Assembly: GCA_965206025.1 (NCBI GenBank) | Contig: CBDBIU010000003.1 | Coordinates: 310,001-374,000 of the forward strand | Length of the DNA: 64,000 bases | Reading direction: 5' to 3' | Origin: G963668345 sp965206025 | GTDB taxonomy: Bacteria; Acidobacteriota; Terriglobia; Bryobacterales; UBA6623 | Shown here: piece after piece, positions 1 through 9,850 of the stretch | Layout of the letters: the number at the start of each line of letters is the position of its first letter | How positions within the stretch are numbered: the first letter of the stretch is position 1 | Program-made: the position numbers and the translations under genes | The notes under the pieces: generated by a model | What the model was told of the DNA's origin: nothing | Seen by the model: the letters and a program-made list of their open reading frames with translations, nothing else | Database searches by the model: none

Positions 1-211
1 GAACATGGGGGGGCTCCTCGGTTTCTGACGTTGGGAAAGCGTTCCCATTATAGATAGTTGCCGTCGGAGATTCGTCGTTCAGTGGAGTTTCGGCTTTAGA
101 CCAATGGTCCCCAACGCAACGCGGAGGCTCGGCATTTAGCGTGGGCCTCCGTGCACTGCCTGACCCCTCGACTCTCCGGTGTAGCTGTGTAGTGGCCCGG
201 CTTGTCCCCGT

Positions 212-1108
212 CTAGAGATCCTCGCCCGTGATCGTGTAGTAGGCTTCGACGTACTTCTCGGAGGTGTTGGCCACGACTTCCGGCGGGAGCTCGGGCGCGG
301 GCGGCGTCTTATCCCAGTCGACCGATTCCAGGTAGTCGCGGACGTATTGCTTGTCGTAGGAAACCTGTGGCCGGCCAGGCTGGTAGAGTTCCAGCGGCCA
401 ATAGCGCGAAGAATCGGGTGTGAGCACTTCGTCTCCGAGCACGATTTCGCCGTCGAGTTGGCCGAACTCGAACTTCGTGTCGGCCAGCACGAGGCCTTCC
501 TGAAGCACTCGCTGCGAAGCTCGCGAATAGATGTCCAACGTGAGGTCGCGCAGCTTTCCGCACAACTCGGCGCCGATCAGCTCGGAGGCTTGCTCGAAGC
601 TGATGTTGATGTCGTGGCCACTTTCGGCCTTCGTGGCCGGGGTGAAAACAGGTTCCGGCAACAGACCGCTTTCGCGGAGTCCGGGAGACAGTTTGACCCC
701 GCATACCGACCCGGTGGCCTGATAATCCTTCCACCCCGACCCCGATAAGTACCCGCGGGCGACGCATTCAATCGGCACCATGTCAAGGGCCTTGACCAGC
801 ATCGATCGGTGCTCGAGCTGATCGCGGTAGCTGAGCAGCGGATCGGGGTAGCTATCGACATCCGCCGTCACGAAGTGAGTGGGGATGACGTCTTTGAGAA
901 AGTCGAACCAGAAGATTGAGAGCTTGGTGAGCACCTCGCCCTTGCGGGGAATGCCGTTCGGCAAAATCACGTCGAAGGCGGAAATTCGATCGGTGGCGAC
1001 AATCAGAAGCTGCTCGCCGACTCGGTAGATATCGCGAACCTTGCCCCGTGCCACCCGTTCGCAACCGGGGAGGTCGGTGGTAAGCAAAACGGAAGGGTCG
1101 TCTGTCAT
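212..1108 (-). CDS. purC: Phosphoribosylaminoimidazole-succinocarboxamide synthase
   Basis: Makes SAICAR from CAIR, aspartate and ATP in cytosolic de novo purine synthesis. The 298-aa protein is the longer, yeast Ade1-like form rather than the ~240-aa E. coli form. Visible family blocks are GKVRDIY near residue 22, ATDRISAFDV, the lysine-rich turn PRKGEVLTKLS, ECVARGYLSGSGWKDY, and LADTKFEFG followed by GEIVLGDEVLTPDS. The ATG start precedes the conserved block by about 20 residues, as expected. It stands apart from the other purine genes at 56.5-61.5 kb, so the pathway is not one operon here. Downstream (positions 1-211) I see only a possible GGAGGC/GCCTCC hairpin near 120-152 without a T-tract. 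Confidence 0.96.
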   Translation of the reverse strand: MTDDPSVLLTTDLPGCERVARGKVRDIYRVGEQLLIVATDRISAFDVILPNGIPRKGEVLTKLSIFWFDFLKDVIPTHFVTADVDSYPDPLLSYRDQLEHRSMLVKALDMVPIECVARGYLSGSGWKDYQATGSVCGVKLSPGLRESGLLPEPVFTPATKAESGHDINISFEQASELIGAELCGKLRDLTLDIYSRASQRVLQEGLVLADTKFEFGQLDGEIVLGDEVLTPDSSRYWPLELYQPGRPQVSYDKQYVRDYLESVDWDKTPPAPELPPEVVANTSEKYVEAYYTITGEDL

Positions 1109-1297
1109 CGTATGGAGGTCTCTCTAGGAATGGTGCGTGGTTGCTTCAAGCTGCTGATGATATCGAGCCTTTGCCCTCAAGATCAACTCTGGGGGGATTT
1201 CTGTTGTGGCTGGCCACCAGCGCTTTCCCGTCGTTGCGTTTCAGCAGCCGGCGGGCGTACACTTACAGCGCACTAGGCCAGAGGGTCCATCACTGCC

Positions 1298-2785
1298 ATG
1301 TGTGACGATACTCATTCCATAACGTGGGCGAATGTGACCCGGGCTCCGAGGCTCGTGGTCGCCGCAGGATCCGCTCGTATCGCGATAGCCCTCATTGTAT
1401 CGGCGCACGTTCTTTGTTCCCAGACAGCCACCCCACCGCGACTCGACGGAAAGTCCCCCGCCAACCTCCACGAACTGAGTGGTTGGTTCGAGGCTCTGGC
1501 CGGGCGTGTGAGCCCGGCGGTCGTCCAGGTCATCTCCTCCGGGTTTGCTCCGGTGCGCCGGGACGCGCTGGCAGCTGTGGTGGTCTCCAAGCGCCGTAGC
1601 ACAGGCTCAGGAGTAATCGTAGATCGCAATGGCCATGTTATTACCAATGCCCACGTCATCGTCGGAGCGCGACGCGTGCAAGTGCTCTTGGCATCGCGCA
1701 TCAAGCCGCTTCGCGGGCGGTCTATCCTGAGCCCGCGCGCCAAGTTTCGGGAAGCGAAGATCGTGGGATTCGATGTTGAGACGGACCTCGCCGTGCTGAA
1801 AATCAAGGCTCAGAATTTGCCATTCGTCCCATTCGGGGACTCGGATGATTTGCGGCCCGGCCAACTCGTGTTCGCGTTCGGTAGCCCCCTGGGGCTTGAG
1901 AACTCCGTAACGATGGGTGTAGTGAGCTCAGTGGCTCGGCAATTGCGGCCTGGCGATCCGATGATTTACATCCAGACAGATACGGCTATCAACCCGGGAA
2001 ATAGTGGCGGACCCCTGATCAACGCTGATGGCCAGATCGTAGGCATTAATACCTTGATCTTTTCGCAGTCCGGCGGCAGCGAGGGGATCGGGTTTGCCGC
2101 GCCCAGCAACATCGTCCGAACCGCTTTCGAGCAGATTGAGAAGCACGGGCGCGTCAGGCGCGGGGAAGTTGGCGTCCATGTTCAAACGATTACCCCCGAG
2201 TTGGCGGCCGGCCTCGGACTGCCCCGAGACTGGGGCGTGGTACTTGCCGATGTGAAGCCGGGAGGGCCGGGTCATATCGGCGGGCTCAAGATCGGAGACA
2301 TAGTGTTGACGCTTGACGGCAAGACCATGGAGAACGGCCGCCAGTTCAACGTCAACGTCTACCAGCGCTCGGTCGGGGACGTTGTCGAAATTAAGGTCTT
2401 GCGCGGATCCGAAGAGCTCACTGTCCGCGTGACGGTTCTGGAGCGCGAAGACGATCCGGAACGGTTGGCCCGCATGGTTAGAGGGCAGCAAAATGCGATC
2501 ACCCGGCTCGGGATTCTCGGAATCAGCCTGAACCCGACGGTTGCCGAGATCATGCCGCCACTAAGGCGGTCGACAGGGGTTGTCGTTGCGGGGAGGCTGG
2601 CGGATGGTCCCTACTGGAGTTCGCTCTTTCAACCGGGCGACGTAATCTATCGCGTAAACCAGAGGCCCACCACTGGCTTGCGAGAGCTGCGAGATCTGCT
2701 CGCTGAACTCAAAGAGAATACACCGGTCGTTGTTCAGATTGAGCGGCTCGGCAAGCTGATGTTCGTCACCTTCGAGCTGGAATAG
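1298..2785 (+). CDS. HtrA/DegP-like trypsin-type serine protease with two PDZ domains
   Basis: Probably an envelope protease/chaperone of the HtrA (S1C) family. The 495-aa protein has an N-terminal hydrophobic stretch at about residues 18-42 (signal peptide or anchor). The protease domain carries the full triad: H119 in NAHVI, D163 in ETDLAVLKI and S236 in NPGNSGGPL. A first PDZ domain follows at about 285-385 (GEVGVHVQ, GGLKIGDIVLTLDG), and a second at about 405-495 (LGILGISLN, FQPGDVIYRVN). It is divergent from purC with a 189-bp gap, so it is probably transcribed alone. An upstream start is less likely because the signal-like segment begins soon after this ATG. Whether it is periplasmic or membrane-tethered cannot be told from sequence alone. 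Confidence 0.92.
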   Translation: MCDDTHSITWANVTRAPRLVVAAGSARIAIALIVSAHVLCSQTATPPRLDGKSPANLHELSGWFEALAGRVSPAVVQVISSGFAPVRRDALAAVVVSKRRSTGSGVIVDRNGHVITNAHVIVGARRVQVLLASRIKPLRGRSILSPRAKFREAKIVGFDVETDLAVLKIKAQNLPFVPFGDSDDLRPGQLVFAFGSPLGLENSVTMGVVSSVARQLRPGDPMIYIQTDTAINPGNSGGPLINADGQIVGINTLIFSQSGGSEGIGFAAPSNIVRTAFEQIEKHGRVRRGEVGVHVQTITPELAAGLGLPRDWGVVLADVKPGGPGHIGGLKIGDIVLTLDGKTMENGRQFNVNVYQRSVGDVVEIKVLRGSEELTVRVTVLEREDDPERLARMVRGQQNAITRLGILGISLNPTVAEIMPPLRRSTGVVVAGRLADGPYWSSLFQPGDVIYRVNQRPTTGLRELRDLLAELKENTPVVVQIERLGKLMFVTFELE

Positions 2786-2953
2786 CGGGACGTTCCGTTC
2801 ACACCCCGGCAATCAGCCCTTGATATGCCTGGCGCAATGCCTGTCGAGTGTCAAGACAGCTTTAACTGGCGCTCTCCGGGTCGCTTTCCACGCTCGCCCA
2901 CCCGTTCTTGATCAGTCGGCGAGGCAGCTGCCCGGCGAGTATGATGTGATCCC

Positions 2954-4525
2954 ATGGGGAAGCCTACCGATCCCCGCCAAACCACTGGTGTGTTGAAATC
3001 TCTGACAGCCGGGGAGCGGCTCTGGCTTCTCGCGATCCTGCTGGCCGGTCTCCTGCTTCGCGTCGCGGGGATCGGCTGGGGGCTGCCGCCTGCGACGCCC
3101 GAAACCGCCGCTTCCGGGTTCCGCGGGACATACGCCTTCGACGAGGTTAGCGTCCTCTACAGTCTGGCGCGGACCGACCCGGCGAACCTTGACCTCGATC
3201 CCAAGCTTTACCGCTGGGGGACGCTGCACTTGGAACTGGTCCTGCTTGCCTTGGAGGGGGCACAAGCGGCCGGCGTATTCGAGAAACCCTGGCGAACGGC
3301 TTTCGGGGGGATGGTTCCCGGCGAGTTCGAAAAGGTATATGTCGTAGCGCGGCTCGTCTCGGTAGCTGCTGACCTGGCGACCGTCGTGTTCACATTCCTG
3401 CTGGCCGCGCTGCTGGGCGGCCGGCGAGCCGGACTGTGGGCTGCCGCGTTGGTGGCTTTGTCTCCCGGACACCTTCTCCAAGCAGCCCAGATCCGAGTGG
3501 ACGTGACCGAGACGACGTTTGTCGCCCTGACCGGGCTGCTCGGCTTGCGGTTGCTCGCAAGCGACCGGCGCCGACTGTGGCTGGGGTTCGGTATCGCCGC
3601 GGGACTCGCCATGGCGGCAAAGTACTCCTCGGCTCCCATGGTTCTAGCCGCCGCCGCGGTCGCTTTGTGGCCGCATCGATTCGCCTGGTCGAGAGCGCGT
3701 TGGTGGCTCGTTGGGGTTTTGGCGGGCTTTCTTGTCGGTGAACCGTTTGTTCTGACGAACCCCCTTGGAGTGTGGGAACAGGCCAGCAGGATCGTTCAGG
3801 CAAGCCGCCAAGCGATCCCCGAGCACTACTACATCTCCAAACCCGCCTTGCTAGGCCAGCATTTGGTTGACCTGGCCCGGTTCTCAATAGGGCTTCCCGC
3901 GGCGTTGCTTGCCGCATGGGGGTTGGTGCTTCTGGCGCGCCGAGGCTCGCCGCCAGGCTGGATGGCGCCAGTGATGTTCTTGGTGGGCCTCGCCACGCTG
4001 CTTCCCCAGAACTGGCCGTTACTGCGATACCAGCTGCCCCTCGTCCCCTTCTGTGCCGCGGCCGCTGCGGTTGCGCTCGACGGCCTCCGGCCCCGTTGGC
4101 GATGGATTGCCGCACTTCTGGCCCTCGGTGTTGCTCTGGCGGCATCGGCCAACCAACTGCAGTTCATGTTGTCTCCGCACCCGGTAAATCTCGCACTCGC
4201 CGAGGTCCCGAAGAGGGTCCCCCGGGAGGAGGCCATAGCCCGCATCATGCGGGAGGTCCCCCCGCTCGATGAATCGGCCTACCCGATGGGGCCGAACCCT
4301 TTCCTGGACGATCTCGCCCAAACCTACCCGCGCTGGGTCCTCACCGCCGATCTGCTAGTCGGTGACTATCCCCATCAAAACAAGGTGCTGTTTGAAACGC
4401 GGTACGAACAAGTCGCCGTCTTCCGCAGTCCCTCGCTCTTTCCCTGGGCCACCCTGGGTGAAGCCGGTGCACCGCACGATTGGAGATACACCCACCCCAC
4501 GACGATTCTCTACAAGCTGCGATGA
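2954..4525 (+). CDS. GT-C fold (GT39/ArnT-like) membrane glycosyltransferase
   Basis: A 523-aa polytopic membrane protein of the dolichyl-phosphate-mannose mannosyltransferase/ArnT type, which moves sugars from lipid-phosphate donors onto envelope targets. The first membrane helix (WLLAILLAGLLLRVAGIGWG) is followed by an extracytoplasmic loop with acidic residues (YAFDEVSVL), typical of GT-C enzymes. About ten further hydrophobic segments run through residues 130-400 (ATVVFTFLLAALLGG, WWLVGVLAGFLVG, MFLVGLATLLPQNW), then a soluble C-terminal domain of about 110 residues. It sits 124 bp before a second protein of similar build, split by a mobile element. The true substrate cannot be inferred. 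Confidence 0.8.
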   Translation: MGKPTDPRQTTGVLKSLTAGERLWLLAILLAGLLLRVAGIGWGLPPATPETAASGFRGTYAFDEVSVLYSLARTDPANLDLDPKLYRWGTLHLELVLLALEGAQAAGVFEKPWRTAFGGMVPGEFEKVYVVARLVSVAADLATVVFTFLLAALLGGRRAGLWAAALVALSPGHLLQAAQIRVDVTETTFVALTGLLGLRLLASDRRRLWLGFGIAAGLAMAAKYSSAPMVLAAAAVALWPHRFAWSRARWWLVGVLAGFLVGEPFVLTNPLGVWEQASRIVQASRQAIPEHYYISKPALLGQHLVDLARFSIGLPAALLAAWGLVLLARRGSPPGWMAPVMFLVGLATLLPQNWPLLRYQLPLVPFCAAAAAVALDGLRPRWRWIAALLALGVALAASANQLQFMLSPHPVNLALAEVPKRVPREEAIARIMREVPPLDESAYPMGPNPFLDDLAQTYPRWVLTADLLVGDYPHQNKVLFETRYEQVAVFRSPSLFPWATLGEAGAPHDWRYTHPTTILYKLR

Positions 4526-4649
4526 CCTCTGTTCAATCGGGGCGAACACTCTCTGCCTTGAGCTACAGTGGGCGGAGCTATAACCGGCTTTTCTCGTTAT
4601 TTGACGACTTGCGGCGAACACGTGCCACCATGCCGGTTTACCGCCGACT

Positions 4650-6664
4650 ATGAACTCACCCGCTCCAGCCGCCGAGGTCAAACCAGAACCACTCGACGGA
4701 ACGAGTGGATTCTCGCAGTATCACGCGGTGCTCGTATTCCTGCTCGGTTTGGGCGTGCGCCTGTGGTTTATCCATGTCTATCCCGTTGTTTTCGGCGGCG
4801 ACAGCATCATGCGGCTGGCCAACCACGACCGCATCCTGCTGGCATACCAGCTGCCGCTTCTGCAGCTAGGCGTTCACTACATTTCGCTGATCTCCCAAGA
4901 CCCCCTGTGGATCCGCTACTGGATGGCTCTGATCGGAGCCGGCGCGGGTCTTGGCTTCTACCTGATGACCAAAGAGCTGCTCGGACCCGGCACGGGCTTC
5001 CATACGGCTCTCATTTTCGTCACGAACCCGTTTGTGCTCGCCTACTCGATTGTCCCCTACCAAGAAATCCTTATGCTCGGCGGTCTTTTCTTCGGCTTCT
5101 ATTTTTTCTTCAAAGACAACTGGCCGGCTGCGAGCCTATTCCTGGGTCTCGCTTGTTTGACCCGCTACGAGGCTTGGGCCGCATGCCCGGTTTTTCTGCT
5201 GGCTTTCGCCGTCAAACGAGGTGCGCGAGTGGGGGACTTCCTCAAGGGATCGCTCCTTTTCGGCTGGGCGCCCCTCGGATGGCTGATCTGGAGGGTGGCC
5301 AGCGGGCCGAGCGGATCGTTTTTGCTGGACACCGACTTAAGCCCGGAGCGCCTCTTCCGCTACCTCTACCTGGGCTGGATCACGGTCCAAAATACGGCCG
5401 TCCCTTTTCTCATCCTCGCCGCCGTAGGGTTCTGGCGCTTCTGGAAACAAGGGATGTTTCGCGTCGCGCGATACAGGATGCTTGCCGGTTTCCTAGCCTT
5501 GTTCTTGAGGCTCTTCTGGGATTTTAGTGGCTGGCGGCGGTGAGTGACGGATCCCTCGCCACTGTGAGGCCGACCTCCCGGAGCCTGCTTCGGTGCCATT
5601 CAAGGGCTTCGTGACAACTCTACGGCCCCCAAGGCCGGGCGGCGACTGCGTTGGCCAAAAAGAATTACTGATAAACAAAGGGTTACGAGTAGAGCAAGGC
5701 TGCTGGCAGGTAGTCGTACAGTCTCCCGAAGGCTGTGAAATGCGGATCCACAACTGTCATCCAGTGGCCACACTCAAAGAGATAACTCCCTGTTTATCAG
5801 TGTCTTATTCCCTTTACGAGTTGCCCACGACCGGACTGGCGTGTAGGGTATTTGGGGATTTCTTGGCCGCCTTTTGGGCTCCGATGTGACTGCGGGCGAC
5901 GTCGGGTCGGCAGGATGGAGGAGCCGGCTACCCGTTGGCCACCCACTAAAAACCCGGAAGAGCCGTTCTTGATTGCTCTTTTGTTTTCCGCCCACGGCGA
6001 GCGCGATCAACCCGATCGCTTCGTAACCGCCCGCGAGGCGCATTTGCTTCTCGCAGCGGTGGCCGTCCTGGCCGGTCTGGGGATCGGCCGCCTCCGCCGC
6101 TTCCGCGGAATCGTCCTCGCTTGCGGTCTCGCCATCAGCCTTTTCATGGCCGACCGTTTCGTCAGCCGCGAAACCTCCGATCCGCGTCTGAAGCTCAGCT
6201 ACGAACTCGCCCGGCACCTCGACCAAGCCGTATCCGGCTCGGAGAAAGTCGTGGTGCTTGCCAAACCGATTGCCCCGCAACTGCTAAGCTGCTACCTCGA
6301 CAAAAGCGAAGAGCTGGGCGGAATAATCGGTCGCCGCCAAGCGGCTCTGGCGCTTGCCGGTCTTGACACCTCCCCGCCCGACTACCAGCGGACGCTCGTT
6401 CACTCCCGCCTGGGCAAGGGCCGCTTGCGATCGCTGGCCAGTTTGCCGCTGGCCGAGGAAGACGCTCGCCTGTTGGCGGGCGAACCCGACCACGAAGACG
6501 GGCTTGCGCCGGAACTCGCCCCTCCCGACTGGCTTGTGGTATGGAGTGATTTCGAGCCGACGAATCTCGAGGAGGCCCAACTCGGGAAACTAGCCGCGGC
6601 TCGGCAAGCGGTGGAAACTCTTCGCCAGGGTTCGGTCTCGGCCCGAATCTATCGAACAAAGTAG
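4650..6664 (+). pseudogene. GT-C type membrane glycosyltransferase, split by a 456-bp mobile element
   Basis: Two open segments belong to one gene: 4650-5508 (membrane helices such as VLVFLLGLGVRLWFIHVYP and the loop FGGDSIMRLAN) and 5965-6664 (a last membrane region then a soluble tail). They are separated by the element at 5509-5964, flanked by GTTCTTGA on both sides. Removing element plus one flank copy (464 bp) joins the frames exactly, giving ALFLIALLFSAHG across the junction and a 516-aa protein. Read straight through, the N-terminal part ends 12 codons into the element. The C-terminal part could still be made as a fusion from an ATG inside the element at 5852. The gene follows another GT-C gene and probably shared its envelope glycosylation role before disruption. 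Confidence 0.85.
5509..5964 (+). mobile_element. 456-bp ISL3-like non-autonomous element, copy 1
   Basis: The ends are imperfect inverted repeats of about 26 bp, each reading GGCTCTTC inward and containing TTTTAGTGG, the terminal type known for ISL3-family insertion sequences. The 8-bp target duplication GTTCTTGA lies at 5501-5508 and 5965-5972, also the ISL3 duplication length. No transposase is encoded; the longest frames are about 98 codons on either strand and I recognise nothing in them. Inside, ACTGATAAACA at 5667-5677 is inverted at 5791-5801, and TTACGAGT is directly repeated at 5683 and 5814. Copies 2 and 3 (20139 and 30114) have the same length, and I noticed only one base difference, in copy 3. 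Confidence 0.92.
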
Positions 6665-6779
6665 GGCGGCGGCGCGCCAGCGTCACGGGAAACCGGCTGC
6701 GGTCGGTCCCCAACGGAGATCGAGGTCCCAACAAACTTGCGGTACGATGAGATGTCCTTTCAGTCGAGGAGATCTGCTG

Positions 6780-8468
6780 ATGTCGAATCCGCTCAAACAT
6801 CAAAGCCACATCATCACGGAGGGGCGCGACCGAGCCGGGGCGCGCTCGATGTTCAAGGCCATCGGTTTCACCGACGACGATCTGGGCAAACCCATCATAG
6901 GCATTGCCAACACCTGGATCGAGACCATGCCCTGCAACTTCAACCTCCGCGATCTGGCGGTCAAGGTCAAGGAAGGGGTTCGCGCCGCCGGCGGCACTCC
7001 CATGGAGTTCAACACCATTGCCATCAGCGACGGGATCACGATGGGCACCGAGGGCATGAAGGCCTCGCTCGTCAGCCGTGAAGTCATCGCCGATTCGATC
7101 GAGCTGACCGTCCGCGGCTACCTGTTCGACGCCGTCATTGCGCTGGTGGCTTGCGATAAGACAATCCCCGGCGGGGCGATGGCGCTGGCACGTCTCGACA
7201 TACCCTCGGTCCTCCTCTATGGCGGTTCGATCATGCCGGGGAAATTCCAGGGGCACGACGTCACGATCCAAGACGTCTTCGAGGCCATCGGCCGTCATGC
7301 GGCCGGAACCATGTCGGACGCCGAGTTGCTCGAAATCGAAAACGTTGCCTGCCCCGGGGCCGGTGCTTGCGGCGGCCAATACACCGCCAACACCATGGCC
7401 ACCGTGATGGAACTGATCGGGCTCTCACCGATGGGGAGCGCCAGCGTGCCTGCCACCGACCCCCGTAAAGATGATGTCGGACGCCAAGCCGGGGCACTCG
7501 TCATGAACGCGCTCACCAACGACATCCGCCCCAGCCGGATTCTCACTCGACAAGCCTTTGAGAACGCAATTGCCAGCGTCGCCGCCACCGGCGGGTCGAC
7601 CAACGCGGTGCTTCACTTGCTGGCGCTCGCCCACGACGCCGGCGTCCCACTGACGATCGACGATTTTGACCAGATCAGCCGCAAGACACCGCTGCTGGTG
7701 GACCTGAAACCGGGCGGCAAATACGTCGCCGCCGATGTCGACCGGGCAGGCGGCATCCAACTCATCGCCAAGAGATTGCTCGAGGGGGGCTTCGTGGACG
7801 GCTCTCAGCTCACCGTCACCGGACAAACGTTCGCCGAAGCCTGCGCCGATGCCAAAGAGACCCCCGGACAAGACGTGATCCGCCCGCTTTCAAACACCAT
7901 CAAATCGACGGGGGGATTGGTGATCCTGCGAGGCAATCTCGCGCCCGACGGGGGGGTGCTGAAGGTCGCCGGACATGGCCGCGAACAGCACCGCGGACCG
8001 GCACGCATTTTCGACCGTGAGGAAGATGCGATGCAGGCTGTCACGGGCAAACAGATTCAGCCGGGCGATGTCATGGTCATTCGCTACGAAGGGCCGGCGG
8101 GAGGCCCCGGCATGCGCGAGATGCTCGGCGTGACCGCGGCCATCGTCGGCGAAGGCTTGGGAGAAAGCGTCGCCCTGATGACGGACGGCCGTTTCAGCGG
8201 CGCCACACGCGGTCTGATGATCGGCCATGTCGCTCCCGAAGCCGCTCGCCGGGGGCCGATCGCCGCGATCGAGGAAGGCGACACGATCTCCATTGACGTC
8301 GAAAACCGGCGCCTCGACGTAGAACTCGACGACTCTGAAATCGAGCGACGGCTGGCGAAATGGAAGCCTCCCGAGCAGCGCTACCCTTCGGGCGTGTTCG
8401 CGAAGTATTGCGCGCTCGTGTCTTCGGCCGCCGAAGGAGCCATCACCCAGGTAACCGTGAACGCGTAA
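6780..8468 (+). CDS. ilvD: Dihydroxy-acid dehydratase
   Basis: Dehydrates 2,3-dihydroxy-isovalerate and -methylvalerate to the 2-oxo acids of valine and isoleucine synthesis, using an Fe-S cluster. From the ATG at 6780 it has 562 aa, normal for the family. A GAGGAG ribosome site lies just upstream, which favours this start over the ATG at 6747. Cluster cysteines are C52 (TMPCNFNL), C125 (ACDKTIPG) and C197 (GAGACGGQYTANTMA). The C-terminal block DGRFSGATRGLMIGHVAPEA is also intact. It is separated from leuB, the other branched-chain gene here, by an unrelated traB-like gene and convergent transcription, so the two are not co-transcribed. Confidence 0.97.
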   Translation: MSNPLKHQSHIITEGRDRAGARSMFKAIGFTDDDLGKPIIGIANTWIETMPCNFNLRDLAVKVKEGVRAAGGTPMEFNTIAISDGITMGTEGMKASLVSREVIADSIELTVRGYLFDAVIALVACDKTIPGGAMALARLDIPSVLLYGGSIMPGKFQGHDVTIQDVFEAIGRHAAGTMSDAELLEIENVACPGAGACGGQYTANTMATVMELIGLSPMGSASVPATDPRKDDVGRQAGALVMNALTNDIRPSRILTRQAFENAIASVAATGGSTNAVLHLLALAHDAGVPLTIDDFDQISRKTPLLVDLKPGGKYVAADVDRAGGIQLIAKRLLEGGFVDGSQLTVTGQTFAEACADAKETPGQDVIRPLSNTIKSTGGLVILRGNLAPDGGVLKVAGHGREQHRGPARIFDREEDAMQAVTGKQIQPGDVMVIRYEGPAGGPGMREMLGVTAAIVGEGLGESVALMTDGRFSGATRGLMIGHVAPEAARRGPIAAIEEGDTISIDVENRRLDVELDDSEIERRLAKWKPPEQRYPSGVFAKYCALVSSAAEGAITQVTVNA

Positions 8469-8529
8469 CGCGGACTTGGCTTAGGCACGGCGTTTGGCGA
8501 GTACGCTTACGTTTCAGGCAAGTGCGGGC

Positions 8530-8664
8530 GGGCACAGCATGCTGTGCCCCTACAAATCCGTCGGGCACCCGCAATGTAGGACGCCAGCAAAATGTAGGGT
8601 GCCGGCGAATGGGAACTAGGGTGCCAGTAAATATTGGGCGTCAGTGTAGGGGCACGGCATGCCG
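8530..8664. repeat. GC-rich palindromes and short degenerate direct repeats
   Basis: A perfect 20-bp palindrome, GGGCACAGCATGCTGTGCCC, lies at 8530-8549 and a related CGGCATGCCG core at 8655-8664. Between them are four degenerate copies of a ~20-bp phrase like TAGGGTGCCAGTAAAT. A third relative of the palindrome lies at 41488-41507. They look like REP-type extragenic repeats between ilvD and the next gene. A role as transcription barrier for ilvD is possible but not shown, since no T-tract follows. Confidence 0.6.
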
Positions 8665-8720
8665 CCCGACGTTCCCGATCGTCCATCGGGCGTCTAATCC
8701 ACAGCGGCAATCATATCCGT

Positions 8721-9719
8721 ATGCCCCGTCGAACGCATCTCTTTAACCGCCGCCTGAAAGGCTTGCTGAGGAAAGCCCCTCAGCTTCTGCTTGCCATTTC
8801 GCTGGCTATAGTCGCCGGCACCCAGGCGGCGGCTCAGGCGCCGGCCGAGTCGGGGAAACTTTTCCTTTGGGAGGCGGTGGGGGAGAAGGGCAAGGCCTAT
8901 CTGTTGGGATCGATTCACCTGGCTCGCGAAGATCTCTACCCGTTGGACGAAGTTATCGAAACCGCATTCGCTCAATCGGAAAACCTCGTCGTCGAGGTGG
9001 ATATCAATCAACTGGATGACGGCGCGCTGCAACTGCAAGCGCTCGGCACGGGCATCTACGGCGACGGGCGCAGCTTGGAGAGTGAACTCTCGTCTGACGC
9101 TTTGGGTAAGTTGCAGTCCTTCCTGAAAGAGCGCGGTCTTCCCTTCGGGCCCTTCAGCATCATGAAGCCCTGGCTGGCCGCTGTTTCGGTCACCGCCATG
9201 GAAACGTTGCGGCTGGGTTACAAGCCGGAATTCGGAATCGACAAGCACTTCCTCGACCAGGCGAAGCGAGAGGGCAAACCGGTGTCCGCGCTGGAGACCG
9301 CTGATTTTCAGATCCGTCTGCTTTCCGAGTCTTCAGAGGATCTCCAGGTGTTGTTTCTCACCCACACCCTCGACGACGTCGAAAGGATCCCGGAGGTTGT
9401 TGACGAATTGGTCACTGCCTGGAAGCAGGGCGATGCCAAGACGATCGAGAACGTGCTTCTTGAAGCAGCCGGCGACGTGCGTCTGAAACCGCTATACGAC
9501 AAGATCTTTTACCGCCGCAACATGGATATGACATCGAAGATCGCTGATCTGATCGATTCGGGCGGTTCCTGGTTCGTTGTCGTCGGCGCCGGTCATCTTG
9601 TGGGCGATGACGGAATCATCCTGCTGCTCGGCGATCGTCAATTCGACATTAGACAGGTCTCGGCTTCGGTCGCCGCCTCGCCGCTGCCTAAACAGGTCGA
9701 GGCCGTTGGCGCTCCTTAA
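8721..9719 (+). CDS. TraB/GumN family secreted protein
   Basis: A 332-aa protein of the TraB/GumN (PF01963) type, a family with a proposed metalloprotease-like fold but no settled substrate. Hallmarks are GSIH at residues 63-66 (LLGSIHLAREDLYPL), an internal acidic/histidine region, and GAGHLVG at about 289-295. The N-terminus (RRLKGLLRK, then a hydrophobic stretch ending GTQAAAQA) is a standard signal peptide, which supports the ATG at 8721 over the longer open frame. It stands alone between ilvD and the convergent leuB. Function beyond family membership is unknown. Confidence 0.85.
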   Translation: MPRRTHLFNRRLKGLLRKAPQLLLAISLAIVAGTQAAAQAPAESGKLFLWEAVGEKGKAYLLGSIHLAREDLYPLDEVIETAFAQSENLVVEVDINQLDDGALQLQALGTGIYGDGRSLESELSSDALGKLQSFLKERGLPFGPFSIMKPWLAAVSVTAMETLRLGYKPEFGIDKHFLDQAKREGKPVSALETADFQIRLLSESSEDLQVLFLTHTLDDVERIPEVVDELVTAWKQGDAKTIENVLLEAAGDVRLKPLYDKIFYRRNMDMTSKIADLIDSGGSWFVVVGAGHLVGDDGIILLLGDRQFDIRQVSASVAASPLPKQVEAVGAP

Positions 9720-9850
9720 TCGATCCTGGCGAGCCGCCCTGAACTTCCAACAGCCTGCGGCGTGAAAATTTAGCCCGTAACGTAATTCGTGTTACCAGCA
9801 GGGCCTGTTTTCGCGGGACAGAAAAGCGGGCCGCCAGGATGTTCGCCGGC

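Noticed and set aside
4568..5527. 319-codon plus-strand frame
   Set aside because: It overlaps the membrane glycosyltransferase gene in another frame and shows no hydrophobic segments or motifs.
5593..5889. 98-codon frame inside the 456-bp element
   Set aside because: Found in all copies only because the copies are identical; no family motif, and an equally long frame exists on the other strand.
6195..7379. 394-codon frame antisense to ilvD and the glycosyltransferase gene
   Set aside because: It covers two well-supported genes on the other strand; composition is that of a shadow.
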